From IMG/VR virus record IMGVR_UViG_3300042945_001966, positions 1-28,499 of that record: a DNA stretch of 28,499 nt; one strand, 5' to 3'. The translations under genes were made by a program, and so were the position numbers. This document shows positions 19,448-26,892 of the stretch, one piece after another. Position 1 is the stretch's first letter. Every line of letters starts with the position of its first letter. The notes beneath the pieces are model-generated. The model saw nothing but the letters and a program-made list of their open reading frames with translations, did not search any database and had not been told where the DNA came from. The stretch is from a virus.

Positions 19448-19490
19448 TCCTATTTTCAAAAAATAGTTCTAATTAAAAAAAAATAAATTA

Positions 19491-21329
19491 TTAGGAAAAA
19501 TTAACCGTACTTAAATTGATGACCCTAACATTGATGTCTTTGTTAGGAAATCTAATTTGATATATTTGAGTAGGTTCAGCAAAAATTGTATCTGCAATTA
19601 ATTGAATTTGTTTAGTTGCCGGATCTGAATATTTTTGAGATGTTTGATTTGACGAGTATTGCCCCCCAACTTTATTAAAAAATTCCATATCAGAAATACT
19701 TATTATTCCATTTTCCGCTTGGATTAATCTTCTTAATTCAGATACCACAACATTTTGACCTAATTGTCTTGTTGTAGGACTAAAGTATGTTGTGATAATA
19801 TCAATGATTTTAGATACAACCGCACCTTGATTTTGACTAGCGTCTAACACAACATCAACATTAACCGCCAAATCAATTGGGTTTGCACTTTCTATTGAAA
19901 TGTAATCATTAATCATCCTATAATTTGATAGGTAGTTTGCAACATTAGTTTTTAATGTATTAGAAACCGTATCAGTTAAATTACCACTTGTGTCGTAAGA
20001 TAACATTTTTATCTTTATCATATTATTCTCTTCAGTAATTGCAACTTTTGCTGGTGCTCCGAACTGAGATGGCATTGTTCTAATAATTGATTCGTAATCA
20101 TTTATTGTAACCGCTCTGTTTTGTGCTGAGAAGTTATATGATACCATATTTCTTACTTCTTCAAGTGTTGGTGCGTTTGCCCCTCCAATCGCCGCAGTAA
20201 CGTTATTACATTTCAATGTATTAATAACAGATCTGTTAATACTTTCCGATGGACCATTAACAAAGAATGAAACAGTACCAATTTGATTGATTACATTAAC
20301 ACCTAAATTAGTTGCTTGTCCACCACCAACTCTATATTGTATAAACAATGTTGAGTTTGACTTAAGAGCCGCACCTAAAGCTAAATTGTTAGAATATTTA
20401 TTTAAATCAAATCCTTTACCTGATCTTGCAAAATCTCTAAGTTGTTCTTCAGCAGAAACATTACCACCACCAAATGTCATTTTTAAATAACCTTCAGGTG
20501 TATACTCAGATGTAAATTTAGTGTTAGTTAAAATATATTTACCAACCTTAGTGCCAGGTTGATCAGAAACTTTAGTTGGATCTTCAATGAATACTCTGTC
20601 TTCAGCAAGTGCCTTAACTTCATACCATCTATCGCTTAACCCTAAAAAGTCCTGTGGATTTGGAATTGTATTAAATTGAGTCCCATCTTTTAAAAGGACA
20701 CTTGTTATACCTAAAACATTTTTTTCAGGTAAGAATAATTCAAAGAATGGTTTTACATCGTTTGGTGTAATAACTCGTTTGAATACTTTTGTAAACCCGT
20801 TTACAACAACTTCCCTTTTTACAATGTTGTAATTTAATATTTTACCATTAGCATCAAAGTTAGGTATCTTTAATCTATTTAATGTTCCTTCAGAATTTAT
20901 TGCCGAGGCAAAATCAATATCGTAAACGGTTTCAAATGGTTGACCAGCACCACTTACTTGGGATCCTCTCCTTAGAATACCACAATATCTTAAATCTTCT
21001 CTATCACCAAATGCGGGAACCGTTATTGAGAAATCTACTAATGCCACCGAAGGTCTTTGACCCGGAATTTTTAACCCGTAAGTCTTAGCGATATTATATA
21101 CTGAAGATTTTTGTTGTGCAAATTGTAATACCGTTTCTTGAATACTTCTATCAATATTAAATTGTAGGTTATCTGTAACGGCAGCATTTAAATCTAACAT
21201 TACTGAGAAAACACCAGCGTCGTTAAAGTTCTGTACTAAATCAGGATAATAAGTACGGGTAAAGTTAATTAACTCAGTTCTTATTCCTTGGAAATCTCTA
21301 GTTGTGTATGATATTTTTTTCTCAGCCAT
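19491..21329 (-). CDS. Baseplate wedge protein gp6 (baseplate J-like)
   Basis: This 612-aa protein is close in length to T4 gp6 (660 aa). The N-terminus ISYTTRDFQGIRTELINF, then TYYPDLVQNFNDAGVFSVML, then DLNAAVTDNLQFNIDRS is the typical gp6/baseplate-J opening: a phrase about a straight or curved path (RDF-I-EL), D-G/A-G, and a D-x-L-x-x-x-x-x-R helix. The middle carries LRRGSQVSGAGQPFETVYDI, the usual extrinsic beta domain. The second half holds NMVSYNFSAQNRAVTINDYE, the conserved phrase that starts the C-terminal wedge-dimer domain, then AINP-like ESANPIDLAVNVDVVLDASQ. In T4, two gp6 copies per wedge join to gp7, gp25 and gp53 and form the inner baseplate ring. It follows gp25 with a 6-nt gap, the arrangement of contractile tail clusters. 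Confidence 0.88.
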   Translation of the reverse strand: MAEKKISYTTRDFQGIRTELINFTRTYYPDLVQNFNDAGVFSVMLDLNAAVTDNLQFNIDRSIQETVLQFAQQKSSVYNIAKTYGLKIPGQRPSVALVDFSITVPAFGDREDLRYCGILRRGSQVSGAGQPFETVYDIDFASAINSEGTLNRLKIPNFDANGKILNYNIVKREVVVNGFTKVFKRVITPNDVKPFFELFLPEKNVLGITSVLLKDGTQFNTIPNPQDFLGLSDRWYEVKALAEDRVFIEDPTKVSDQPGTKVGKYILTNTKFTSEYTPEGYLKMTFGGGNVSAEEQLRDFARSGKGFDLNKYSNNLALGAALKSNSTLFIQYRVGGGQATNLGVNVINQIGTVSFFVNGPSESINRSVINTLKCNNVTAAIGGANAPTLEEVRNMVSYNFSAQNRAVTINDYESIIRTMPSQFGAPAKVAITEENNMIKIKMLSYDTSGNLTDTVSNTLKTNVANYLSNYRMINDYISIESANPIDLAVNVDVVLDASQNQGAVVSKIIDIITTYFSPTTRQLGQNVVVSELRRLIQAENGIISISDMEFFNKVGGQYSSNQTSQKYSDPATKQIQLIADTIFAEPTQIYQIRFPNKDINVRVINLSTVNFS

Positions 21330-21335
21330 ATACTA

Positions 21336-21794
21336 TTAAATATTGATAATAACAAAATCACTACTTTCAAAAGCTTGATTTGTGACTTTATAATCTATTT
21401 TAATTTTTGCGGTATGTTCTTTGTCGCTTATACCTTGTACTTTAAATTCTCTTTCTCCATCAGGATTAATAAAAGTACCCTTATTTTCCTCACCTAAAGA
21501 AGCGTCGGTTATTGAGATATTTGTTATCTGTACACCAGGCATATATCTTTCAACAGAATCCCTAATTTCACCTTCAATTTCACTAAATGTAGGTCCATCA
21601 AGAGGTTCAAAAATATATTCATACAATCTTGTTCCAAAATCAGGAAGATAATATCTATACCCTTTTCTAGTTAACAATAAATGAATTAAATTACTTCTTA
21701 CTTCTTCTTCAGTTGTATCAGAAATATCTAAATATTTACCAACGTAAGATTCTCTAAAAGGAAAATTTATCCCGTATGTTATTCCATTTGCCAT
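21336..21794 (-). CDS. Baseplate wedge protein gp25-like
   Basis: This 152-aa protein is slightly longer than T4 gp25 (132 aa). The family core is visible at residues 33-64: RSNLIHLLLTRKGYRYYLPD, then FGTRLYEYIFEP. This is the R-x-L-L-x-T-x-x-G-x-R...P-x-F-G-x-x-L-x-x-x-x-F-E signature of GPW/gp25 proteins. The helix around EIEGEIRDSVERYMPGVQI and the C-terminal strands complete the fold. The family, once called acidic lysozyme, clamps gp6 and sheath at the top of the wedge in contractile injection systems. It is the first gene after the terminator at 21841-21868, so it heads the structural transcription unit. The gp6 gene follows 6 nt downstream. Confidence 0.85.
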   Translation of the reverse strand: MANGITYGINFPFRESYVGKYLDISDTTEEEVRSNLIHLLLTRKGYRYYLPDFGTRLYEYIFEPLDGPTFSEIEGEIRDSVERYMPGVQITNISITDASLGEENKGTFINPDGEREFKVQGISDKEHTAKIKIDYKVTNQAFESSDFVIINI

Positions 21795-21798
21795 ATCT

Positions 21799-21832
21799 TA
21801 TAAATATAGTATCTATGTGTTTTGAATAAATA
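21799..21832 (-). promoter_or_regulatory. Promoter-like gap heading the structural gene cluster
   Basis: Between the terminator and the gp25 ATG the minus strand carries TATTTAT twice (21800-21806 and 21826-21832); the nearer copy is 5 nt upstream of the start codon. The motif recurs in every gap over 15 nt in the structural region. A promoter is expected here because the upstream transcript terminates just before. The plus strand at 21799-21806 reads TATAAATA, but no gene follows in that direction. Confidence 0.4.
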
Positions 21833-21840
21833 CATATAAA

Positions 21841-21868
21841 ATAAAAAATCACGACCTAAGTCGTGATT
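21841..21868 (-). terminator. Intrinsic terminator at the replication/structural boundary
   Basis: On the minus strand AATCACGAC and GTCGTGATT form a 9-bp stem around a 4-nt loop (TTAG), followed by TTTTTATTTT. The hairpin contains the last codons and the TGA stop of the 76-aa gene. This is the strongest terminator in the window and ends the replication/metabolism operon. Confidence 0.88.
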
Positions 21869-22079
21869 CCTTTAACGTTTTACTCCCTTTTTCCCAATTG
21901 GGTTCATATGGACAATGTAAACATTTGCTTCCGCAACAACTACCCCTACGTTTATGATAGTCTTCGGTCATAACAATCCTACCTTGATTATTATAGTAGA
22001 AATCGTTTGGTTGTAATTTTGGACCAAATTCTCTAACATACAACTGTTGTACCCAATCTTTAGATGCTCCTATGTTCAT
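21849..22079 (-). CDS. DUF5522-like Cys-motif small protein
   Basis: This 76-aa protein has the core RIVMTEDYHKRRGSCCGSKC, then LHCPYEP, with C48, C49, C53 and C56 (CC-x3-C-x2-C). Small bacterial proteins with the same pattern (F/M-T-x-x-Y-H-x-x-R-G-x-C-C-x-x-x-C-R/L-H-C-P-Y) are classed, as I recall, as DUF5522, found widely in Bacteroidota and other phyla; function is unknown to me. The four Cys suggest metal binding or redox exchange. It begins 5 nt after the ribonucleotide reductase stop, so the two are cotranscribed. A role as a reductant or metal factor for that enzyme is speculation. Its end is embedded in a terminator, and it is the only gene here with a TGA stop. Confidence 0.7.
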   Translation of the reverse strand: MNIGASKDWVQQLYVREFGPKLQPNDFYYNNQGRIVMTEDYHKRRGSCCGSKCLHCPYEPNWEKGSKTLKESRLRS

Positions 22080-22084
22080 TTTAT

Positions 22085-23944
22085 TTAAGAAATTTCACAT
22101 CCATTAGCCCCACACGCAACTTCACCTCTTAAGTCTGTATTGTCCTGTAATTCAATTACTTTTGTAAGATCCACATCTTCCAATGCACTTAACAATTTGT
22201 TAAAATCTTCTTCAGTACAATCCTCAAATGGTGCTTGAGTGTAAGTTCCTCCGTTATATGGTAACACTGATAAACCATTATAGAATTTTCTATTGTTCCA
22301 CATCCAATCACCTACCAAGTCCCACTCGTCTTCTTTAATCGAAACCGTTGCAGATACGTTATGTGTGTTTTGACCCGTTCTGTGTCCATTTCTAACCCAC
22401 TCTTGTGATACTTTCTTAACACGTTCCAACATTTGAAATACGGATTCGTGTCTAAGGATTGATCCTAATGGTGATTTTTGTGGAATTGAGATAACTGCCG
22501 TATCGTGAGGACGGAAGAACTCATCTTCTACTAACTCAGGATGGTTAATTGCCAAATAAGAATAGATTGCTTCGTTTTTACCAACACGAATTCTTCTTAA
22601 ATAAAAGTCATTGTGCCATGCGTGGATACCTGAAGAAGTTCCCAAAACCAATGATGATGTTCCTGATGGTTTAACGGTTGTTGACCTTGCCGATTTGTTA
22701 ATACCTATAAGTTTTGCAACTCTTTCGTTTTCAAGTTTAACCATTTCAGCAGCTGATTTCATATCATAACCTAAAACAACACCTGAACCAATTCCTGTCA
22801 TTCCAACACCAATAAGTGCGTCTTTCTCAGTTGTTCTTTTCCATACATCTCTTAAGTAATGGAAGTCAGTGTATCCCGCTTGTAATGTTCCGATGAACGC
22901 TGCCCCTTTAACTCTTTCCTCAAAATCTTCTTGTGATTCAATGTCAGACGCATTTACTTCACATAAGTTACAGAATTGATTAGGTCTAAGTGCAATCTCA
23001 CAACATGGATTGGTTCCCCAATCTTTGTCGTTTGACAAGTAGATACCAGGTTCACCTGCTCCTGATAACTCAATTCTTTTCCAAAGATCCATGAAAAATT
23101 CTTTAGTGATTTTGTGACGAAGAAGTACTGCCGAGTTGTTAGCTCTACCTCTTTGTGCGTTTTGTTCCCACCAATTTCCTGACTTACAAGAAATCATTTC
23201 CTCATCGTCAGCGGAGAATAATGAAATTAATGCCGCTCTTCTGATTCCACCTGCTAATACCGCGTCTGCAATATGACATACAATATCGTGAGTTTCAATA
23301 GCTGATAATTTTTCACCATCTTTTTTGTTTTCAAACACTTTTGTAATATTATGAACACAATCTTTAAGTGGTTGAGGTCCAGGGGCTTTACCTCCTGAAG
23401 TTACCAATAATGCTCCTTTATGTCGGATATCGGAGAAATCAAATATAGGTGTTGATGATTTAACACCCAAATAGGATTCAACTAATACTTTAATTGCGTC
23501 TGCCCATCCCTCAATACTATCACCAATAAGGTAACGTCTTGTTCTTGTTGGGTTTGGTTTTTTAATCTCAGGTAATTTATCAACGTGGTGTTTTTGTACT
23601 GAAAATCCAACACCTGTTCCACCTAACAGTAAGAACATAGTCTCAGAGAACGCATCTGGATGGTCAATCGGCATGTAAGCACAATTGTAAACTCTGTTTG
23701 GTGAAATTTCAATAGGTTTCCCACCAAATTGCAATGATCTCATTGATGGAAGAATTTTTTTACCATATACCATTTTATATACGTTTTCAATTTCTTCTTT
23801 AATTTGGGGGTATCTCTTTTGGTGCATCTCCTTATTTCTTGTTACCAATTCTTCCCATGTTTCCCTTCTATTTAATTCGGGAATAAATTTAGCATATTTC
23901 ATATACACTGTAATATCACTTAAAATTTTTTGTGAAATATCCAT
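22085..23944 (-). CDS. nrdJ: Adenosylcobalamin-dependent (class II) ribonucleoside-triphosphate reductase
   Basis: This 619-aa enzyme reduces ribonucleotides to deoxyribonucleotides using a B12-derived thiyl radical. The catalytic set maps onto Lactobacillus leichmannii RTPR. The motif NPCCE (residues 312-316) gives Asn312, radical Cys314 and Glu316, equal to N406/C408/E410. Cys325, eleven residues on, equals C419. Cys88 in RVYNCAYMP is the partner Cys (C119). The C-terminal Cys611 and Cys616 (CGANGC) keep the spacing of shuttle cysteines C731/C736. GGTGVGFSVQ and KPSGTSSLVLG (phosphate-binding P-S-G-T-x-S) are present. At 619 aa it is well below the 739 of RTPR, so insertions or the allosteric part are reduced. 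No class I small subunit or class III activase is adjacent. The host would have to supply cobalamin. Confidence 0.92.
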   Translation of the reverse strand: MDISQKILSDITVYMKYAKFIPELNRRETWEELVTRNKEMHQKRYPQIKEEIENVYKMVYGKKILPSMRSLQFGGKPIEISPNRVYNCAYMPIDHPDAFSETMFLLLGGTGVGFSVQKHHVDKLPEIKKPNPTRTRRYLIGDSIEGWADAIKVLVESYLGVKSSTPIFDFSDIRHKGALLVTSGGKAPGPQPLKDCVHNITKVFENKKDGEKLSAIETHDIVCHIADAVLAGGIRRAALISLFSADDEEMISCKSGNWWEQNAQRGRANNSAVLLRHKITKEFFMDLWKRIELSGAGEPGIYLSNDKDWGTNPCCEIALRPNQFCNLCEVNASDIESQEDFEERVKGAAFIGTLQAGYTDFHYLRDVWKRTTEKDALIGVGMTGIGSGVVLGYDMKSAAEMVKLENERVAKLIGINKSARSTTVKPSGTSSLVLGTSSGIHAWHNDFYLRRIRVGKNEAIYSYLAINHPELVEDEFFRPHDTAVISIPQKSPLGSILRHESVFQMLERVKKVSQEWVRNGHRTGQNTHNVSATVSIKEDEWDLVGDWMWNNRKFYNGLSVLPYNGGTYTQAPFEDCTEEDFNKLLSALEDVDLTKVIELQDNTDLRGEVACGANGCEIS

Positions 23945-23975
23945 TTTTTAATTAATTATTTGTTTGTTTGTTTAT

Positions 23976-25355
23976 TTAATTTTTTTGTTCTCTTTGTTGT
24001 CTTTTTTCTAACAACTCTTTAACTCTTAATCTTTGTCTTTCTTCTTTTTGTTCTTCCAAACCTAAGAAAGTCATAGAACTCTCGGTATCAATGTCTAACA
24101 TTGCATTATCAAATTTACAATTCTCAAATACAACTCCGTCATCACCAACCCTTGATTTTGTAATTGCTATTGTTGCTAATTTCATTTCTTTCTGTTGAAG
24201 TGTTTTTGCAACCGTAATAATAACGTGACCAACTTGTGCCTTTTTAATTGATCCACCCATTTGATCAGTTGTTACAACCTCAGAAGAAATAGAACTTCTA
24301 TTACCTTGTGTTGCAGTCCATCCAACTAAATCCATTTCGTGACACATTGCTTCAAATGCTCTCATTACAGACCCCTCACTCTTCCATTCATCACCTAAAT
24401 TCTTATCAGGAACAACACAGTCAATGTAATCAAGTAATACCATATCAATCTTATTACCATCAGCAACCATCTTTCTGATTTGATTCTTAATTTGTGACAT
24501 AGTTACCGTATCAGATGGTAACTTAGTCATAATTAACTTATTTGACATAGATTCCTCAATATCTTTAACCTTTTTGATAACTTCGTCTCTTTTTTCTGAT
24601 AATTCATCAGGATGAATCTTAGTCCAAAGTGTGTAGTGTTTTCTTTGAATTACCTTTGGATTATCTTCAAAAAAGATTTGAAGTACGTTGTTTCCTAAGT
24701 TAAATGCGTGGTTTGCAATTTTAGTTAAAACGGTAGATTTACCCACACCTGTTGGTGCTAATATAACCCCAATCTCACCTTTAGCTAAACCACCTTTCAA
24801 TAGTCTATCAATTCCAGGTATTCCCATTGGAATTGGGTGTCTGTAGTCTTCATCAAGGACCTGATCAATATTGGAGAAGACATCCATTGAACTTGTGTCT
24901 TTAGCTCCTACTTGTAAAGCTCCTCTAACCATTTCCTCAAGGGCATCATAGTTCTCAAATTCACCACCATCAATGATTTTTTGAGCTTTGGTCATAACCT
25001 TTTGAAGTTCCTGTTGTTTACAGAACTTTAACGCCTTTTCCTGTACAAAAGCTACACCATCAATAGGTGCATCCTTAATTTTTTTAATTGTATCCAATAC
25101 TATCTTGGATGCAATCTCTTGTTGTAATTCAGATTTAGTAATCTGTTCTAGTGTCTCAAATGATGGTGTGTGATCATATTTTGTATAATACTCTCTGATC
25201 ATTTGGGTAATTATTTTAAAGTATTTATTTTCAAAATAATTGTTTTCAATCACATCAATAATTGAATGTGAAAAATCTTTATCTAAAATAATTTGATTAA
25301 GTAATTGTAATTGGAATGTGTTTCCTAGATACTCAAAATTTTTGTTTGTCGCCAT
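23976..25355 (-). CDS. Replicative DNA helicase, DnaB / T4 gp41-like
   Basis: This 459-aa protein is close to T4 gp41 (475 aa). Residues 1-150 are the helical N-terminal domain; a linker leads to a RecA-like ATPase domain that opens with PMGIPGIDRLLKGGLAKGEI. Walker A is APTGVGKST (200-208, Lys206). The catalytic Glu is in QIFFED (E230), Walker B is DMVLLDYID (304-312, Asp309), and TQGNR (349-353) supplies the conserved Gln/Arg. The C-terminal KSRVGDDG loop fits the DnaB family's arginine-finger/DNA-loop region. It unwinds the fork as a hexamer with the phage primase and polymerase, which lie outside this window. The gene has the only convincing Shine-Dalgarno in the window, implying strong translation. 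Confidence 0.88.
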   Translation of the reverse strand: MATNKNFEYLGNTFQLQLLNQIILDKDFSHSIIDVIENNYFENKYFKIITQMIREYYTKYDHTPSFETLEQITKSELQQEIASKIVLDTIKKIKDAPIDGVAFVQEKALKFCKQQELQKVMTKAQKIIDGGEFENYDALEEMVRGALQVGAKDTSSMDVFSNIDQVLDEDYRHPIPMGIPGIDRLLKGGLAKGEIGVILAPTGVGKSTVLTKIANHAFNLGNNVLQIFFEDNPKVIQRKHYTLWTKIHPDELSEKRDEVIKKVKDIEESMSNKLIMTKLPSDTVTMSQIKNQIRKMVADGNKIDMVLLDYIDCVVPDKNLGDEWKSEGSVMRAFEAMCHEMDLVGWTATQGNRSSISSEVVTTDQMGGSIKKAQVGHVIITVAKTLQQKEMKLATIAITKSRVGDDGVVFENCKFDNAMLDIDTESSMTFLGLEEQKEERQRLRVKELLEKRQQREQKN

Positions 25356-25359
25356 AATT

Positions 25360-25367
25360 CTCCTTCT
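25360..25367 (-). promoter_or_regulatory. Strong Shine-Dalgarno of the helicase gene
   Basis: AGAAGGAG lies 4 nt before the helicase ATG (25353-25355) and supports that start. Other starts in the window lack such a site, in line with Bacteroidota-type initiation. TATTTAT on the minus strand (25378-25384) lies just upstream, in the same gap. Confidence 0.7.
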
Positions 25368-25387
25368 GTCAGTAAAGATAAATACTA

Positions 25388-25837
25388 TTAGTTTTGGATA
25401 AATTCAGGGTAAAAATAATTAAAATTTTTGCCTGAAAAAATGTCAGTCAGGTCGTTTAGTATACCTTTTAGCTTTGGTCGTAGGTCTACGGTATATCTTA
25501 CCTTTGGGGGGTACACTTTAGCGTCAAACCTTCTCTGACAAATTGTCAGGTCTCCAACCTTAATATAAAGGTTAAAATTTTCATCACCGTCAGTAATTGA
25601 CGTATTTAAAATCTCTGGGTTCTCAGAAATTTCATATTTGTTGTCTAACATATAGACCACTGATCTCATTTTTAAATCATATTGTAATTTACGACATACC
25701 ATACTCATATGATCATAAAAGTCCTCAGATTTGTGAGCAGTTTTGTTAAACCCTTTAACATTAAAAAAACGTTGTACTACAATGTTATCATTACACATTA
25801 ATAGGAATTCAACTTTTGTTACATCTTGATCTCTCAT
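25388..25837 (-). CDS. Unknown protein of the replication operon (149 aa)
   Basis: I do not recognise this protein. It is 149 aa and starts MRDQDVTKVEFLLMCNDNIV. It has alternating strands and helices: VVQRFFNVKGFN, a helix SEDFYDHMSMVCRKLQYDLK, VVYMLDNKYEI, FNLYIKVGDLTICQRRFDAK, then a basic stretch YPPKVRYTVDLRPKLKG. Three Cys occur singly, with no zinc pattern. There is no membrane segment. It is placed between the exonuclease (14 nt upstream) and helicase (32 nt downstream), so a replication accessory role is likely. T4 gp59 (helicase loader) and gp33-like factors are positional candidates, but the sequence shows no motif that supports either. Confidence 0.6.
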   Translation of the reverse strand: MRDQDVTKVEFLLMCNDNIVVQRFFNVKGFNKTAHKSEDFYDHMSMVCRKLQYDLKMRSVVYMLDNKYEISENPEILNTSITDGDENFNLYIKVGDLTICQRRFDAKVYPPKVRYTVDLRPKLKGILNDLTDIFSGKNFNYFYPEFIQN

Positions 25838-25851
25838 CTTTTTTTTTGTTT

Positions 25852-26862
25852 TTACTTTTTGTTTCTAAATTTTGTTTTTTCTTTTCTTGATAATTTTAAA
25901 AATGGTTTTAAAAAATTAACCCAAGAGTCATCACCTTTTGGTAGGTATTTGAAGAATCCGTCGTCCATCATCATTCTAATTAGGTTTCTATGTCCTCTCC
26001 CATCGGGATCCATCGATTCAGAGTAATATTCCCTAACCATTTCTTTACCCTTTTCATCAATTAAAGGTTCTGACAGATCTACAAGTTTTTTATTGATTTT
26101 AAAAAAATCATCACCCATAATACCTTCTTTGGTTTTTCCACTGAGTAGATTTCCTAAAACAACATTTGTTTTTTGTTCTTTTAACAATAACTCACCCTTT
26201 GTTAAAATATCGGTTAAAGATGTCTTCAAATCAAGTATTTCAGGGAAAAATTTAATTAAAGTTTTCTCACCCATTAAACTTATTCCGTCAATATTATCCG
26301 AAGTATCACCAGCAAGGATCTTAAATGTCATAACATTATAATGAGGAATAGAACAATCTTTAAATTTAATGTTGTCCCCAAATCTATAATACGACTTTAA
26401 GTTTGGTGAATAGATTAATACCTTTTCTGAAATTAATTGAGTTAAGTCTTTATCGCTTGAGAATATCGTTTTCTCTTCATCTAAAGAGATTTGACAATAG
26501 TAGGCAATAAGATCATCCGCTTCCGAATTTTCAACCTCTAATTGCCTTATAAACATATCTTCAAGATATTGTTTAACCCTTGTTTTTTGTTTGTTAAATG
26601 AATCTGTCTTCTCCTCATCATTAGGAGAAGACTTACGATTCATCTTATATTTTGGATATATTAATTTTCTTTGTGATGAGTTTGTATCACTATCCCAAAA
26701 GACCATAACTTTATTAAAATTGGTTTCTTCTAAAAATTTACGAATTGTGTTAAGAAAATGCCAAGTCCCACCAATGTGTTCCCCATTATTATAAAAATCC
26801 TTAACTCCGTGAAATCCTATTTTTAATAAATTGTTACCATCAACAATTAATGTTTTGACCAT
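25852..26862 (-). CDS. FEN-type 5'-3' exonuclease (T4 RNase H-like)
   Basis: This 336-aa protein is near T4 Rnh (305 aa). The acidic metal-binding residues of the 5'-nuclease family appear in order: D8 (LIVDGNNLL), D57 (VFWDSD), E114-A-D116-D117 (SEADDLIAYY), D137 and D139 (FSSDKDLTQL), and D186 and D189 (ILAGDTSDNIDGI). The last is followed by a helix-hairpin-helix-like GISLMGEKTLIKFFPE that grips DNA. An arch-like basic segment (QRKLIYPKYKMNRKSS) covers residues 64-79. These enzymes remove RNA primers and flaps from Okazaki fragments. The basic C-terminus (KPFLKLSRKEKTKFRNKK) may bind DNA or a partner such as SSB. It follows the recombinase gene after 30 nt. Confidence 0.88.
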   Translation of the reverse strand: MVKTLIVDGNNLLKIGFHGVKDFYNNGEHIGGTWHFLNTIRKFLEETNFNKVMVFWDSDTNSSQRKLIYPKYKMNRKSSPNDEEKTDSFNKQKTRVKQYLEDMFIRQLEVENSEADDLIAYYCQISLDEEKTIFSSDKDLTQLISEKVLIYSPNLKSYYRFGDNIKFKDCSIPHYNVMTFKILAGDTSDNIDGISLMGEKTLIKFFPEILDLKTSLTDILTKGELLLKEQKTNVVLGNLLSGKTKEGIMGDDFFKINKKLVDLSEPLIDEKGKEMVREYYSESMDPDGRGHRNLIRMMMDDGFFKYLPKGDDSWVNFLKPFLKLSRKEKTKFRNKK

Positions 26863-26892
26863 TTAAATTTTTTAAGTCGTTTGAAATACTTT

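Noticed and set aside
19448-19490. Terminator after the gp6 gene
   Set aside because: Only a weak AT hairpin (CTATTTT/AAAATAG) and T-runs are present, with no GC stem.
21799-21806. T4-type late promoter box TATAAATA on the plus strand (also at 2980-2987)
   Set aside because: No gene follows in that direction; in such AT-rich DNA it is probably the complement of the minus-strand TATTTAT motif.
22085-23944. Class I (NrdA) ribonucleotide reductase
   Set aside because: The N-P-C-x-E site, the C-terminal Cys pair spacing and the lack of a small-subunit gene nearby fit class II better.
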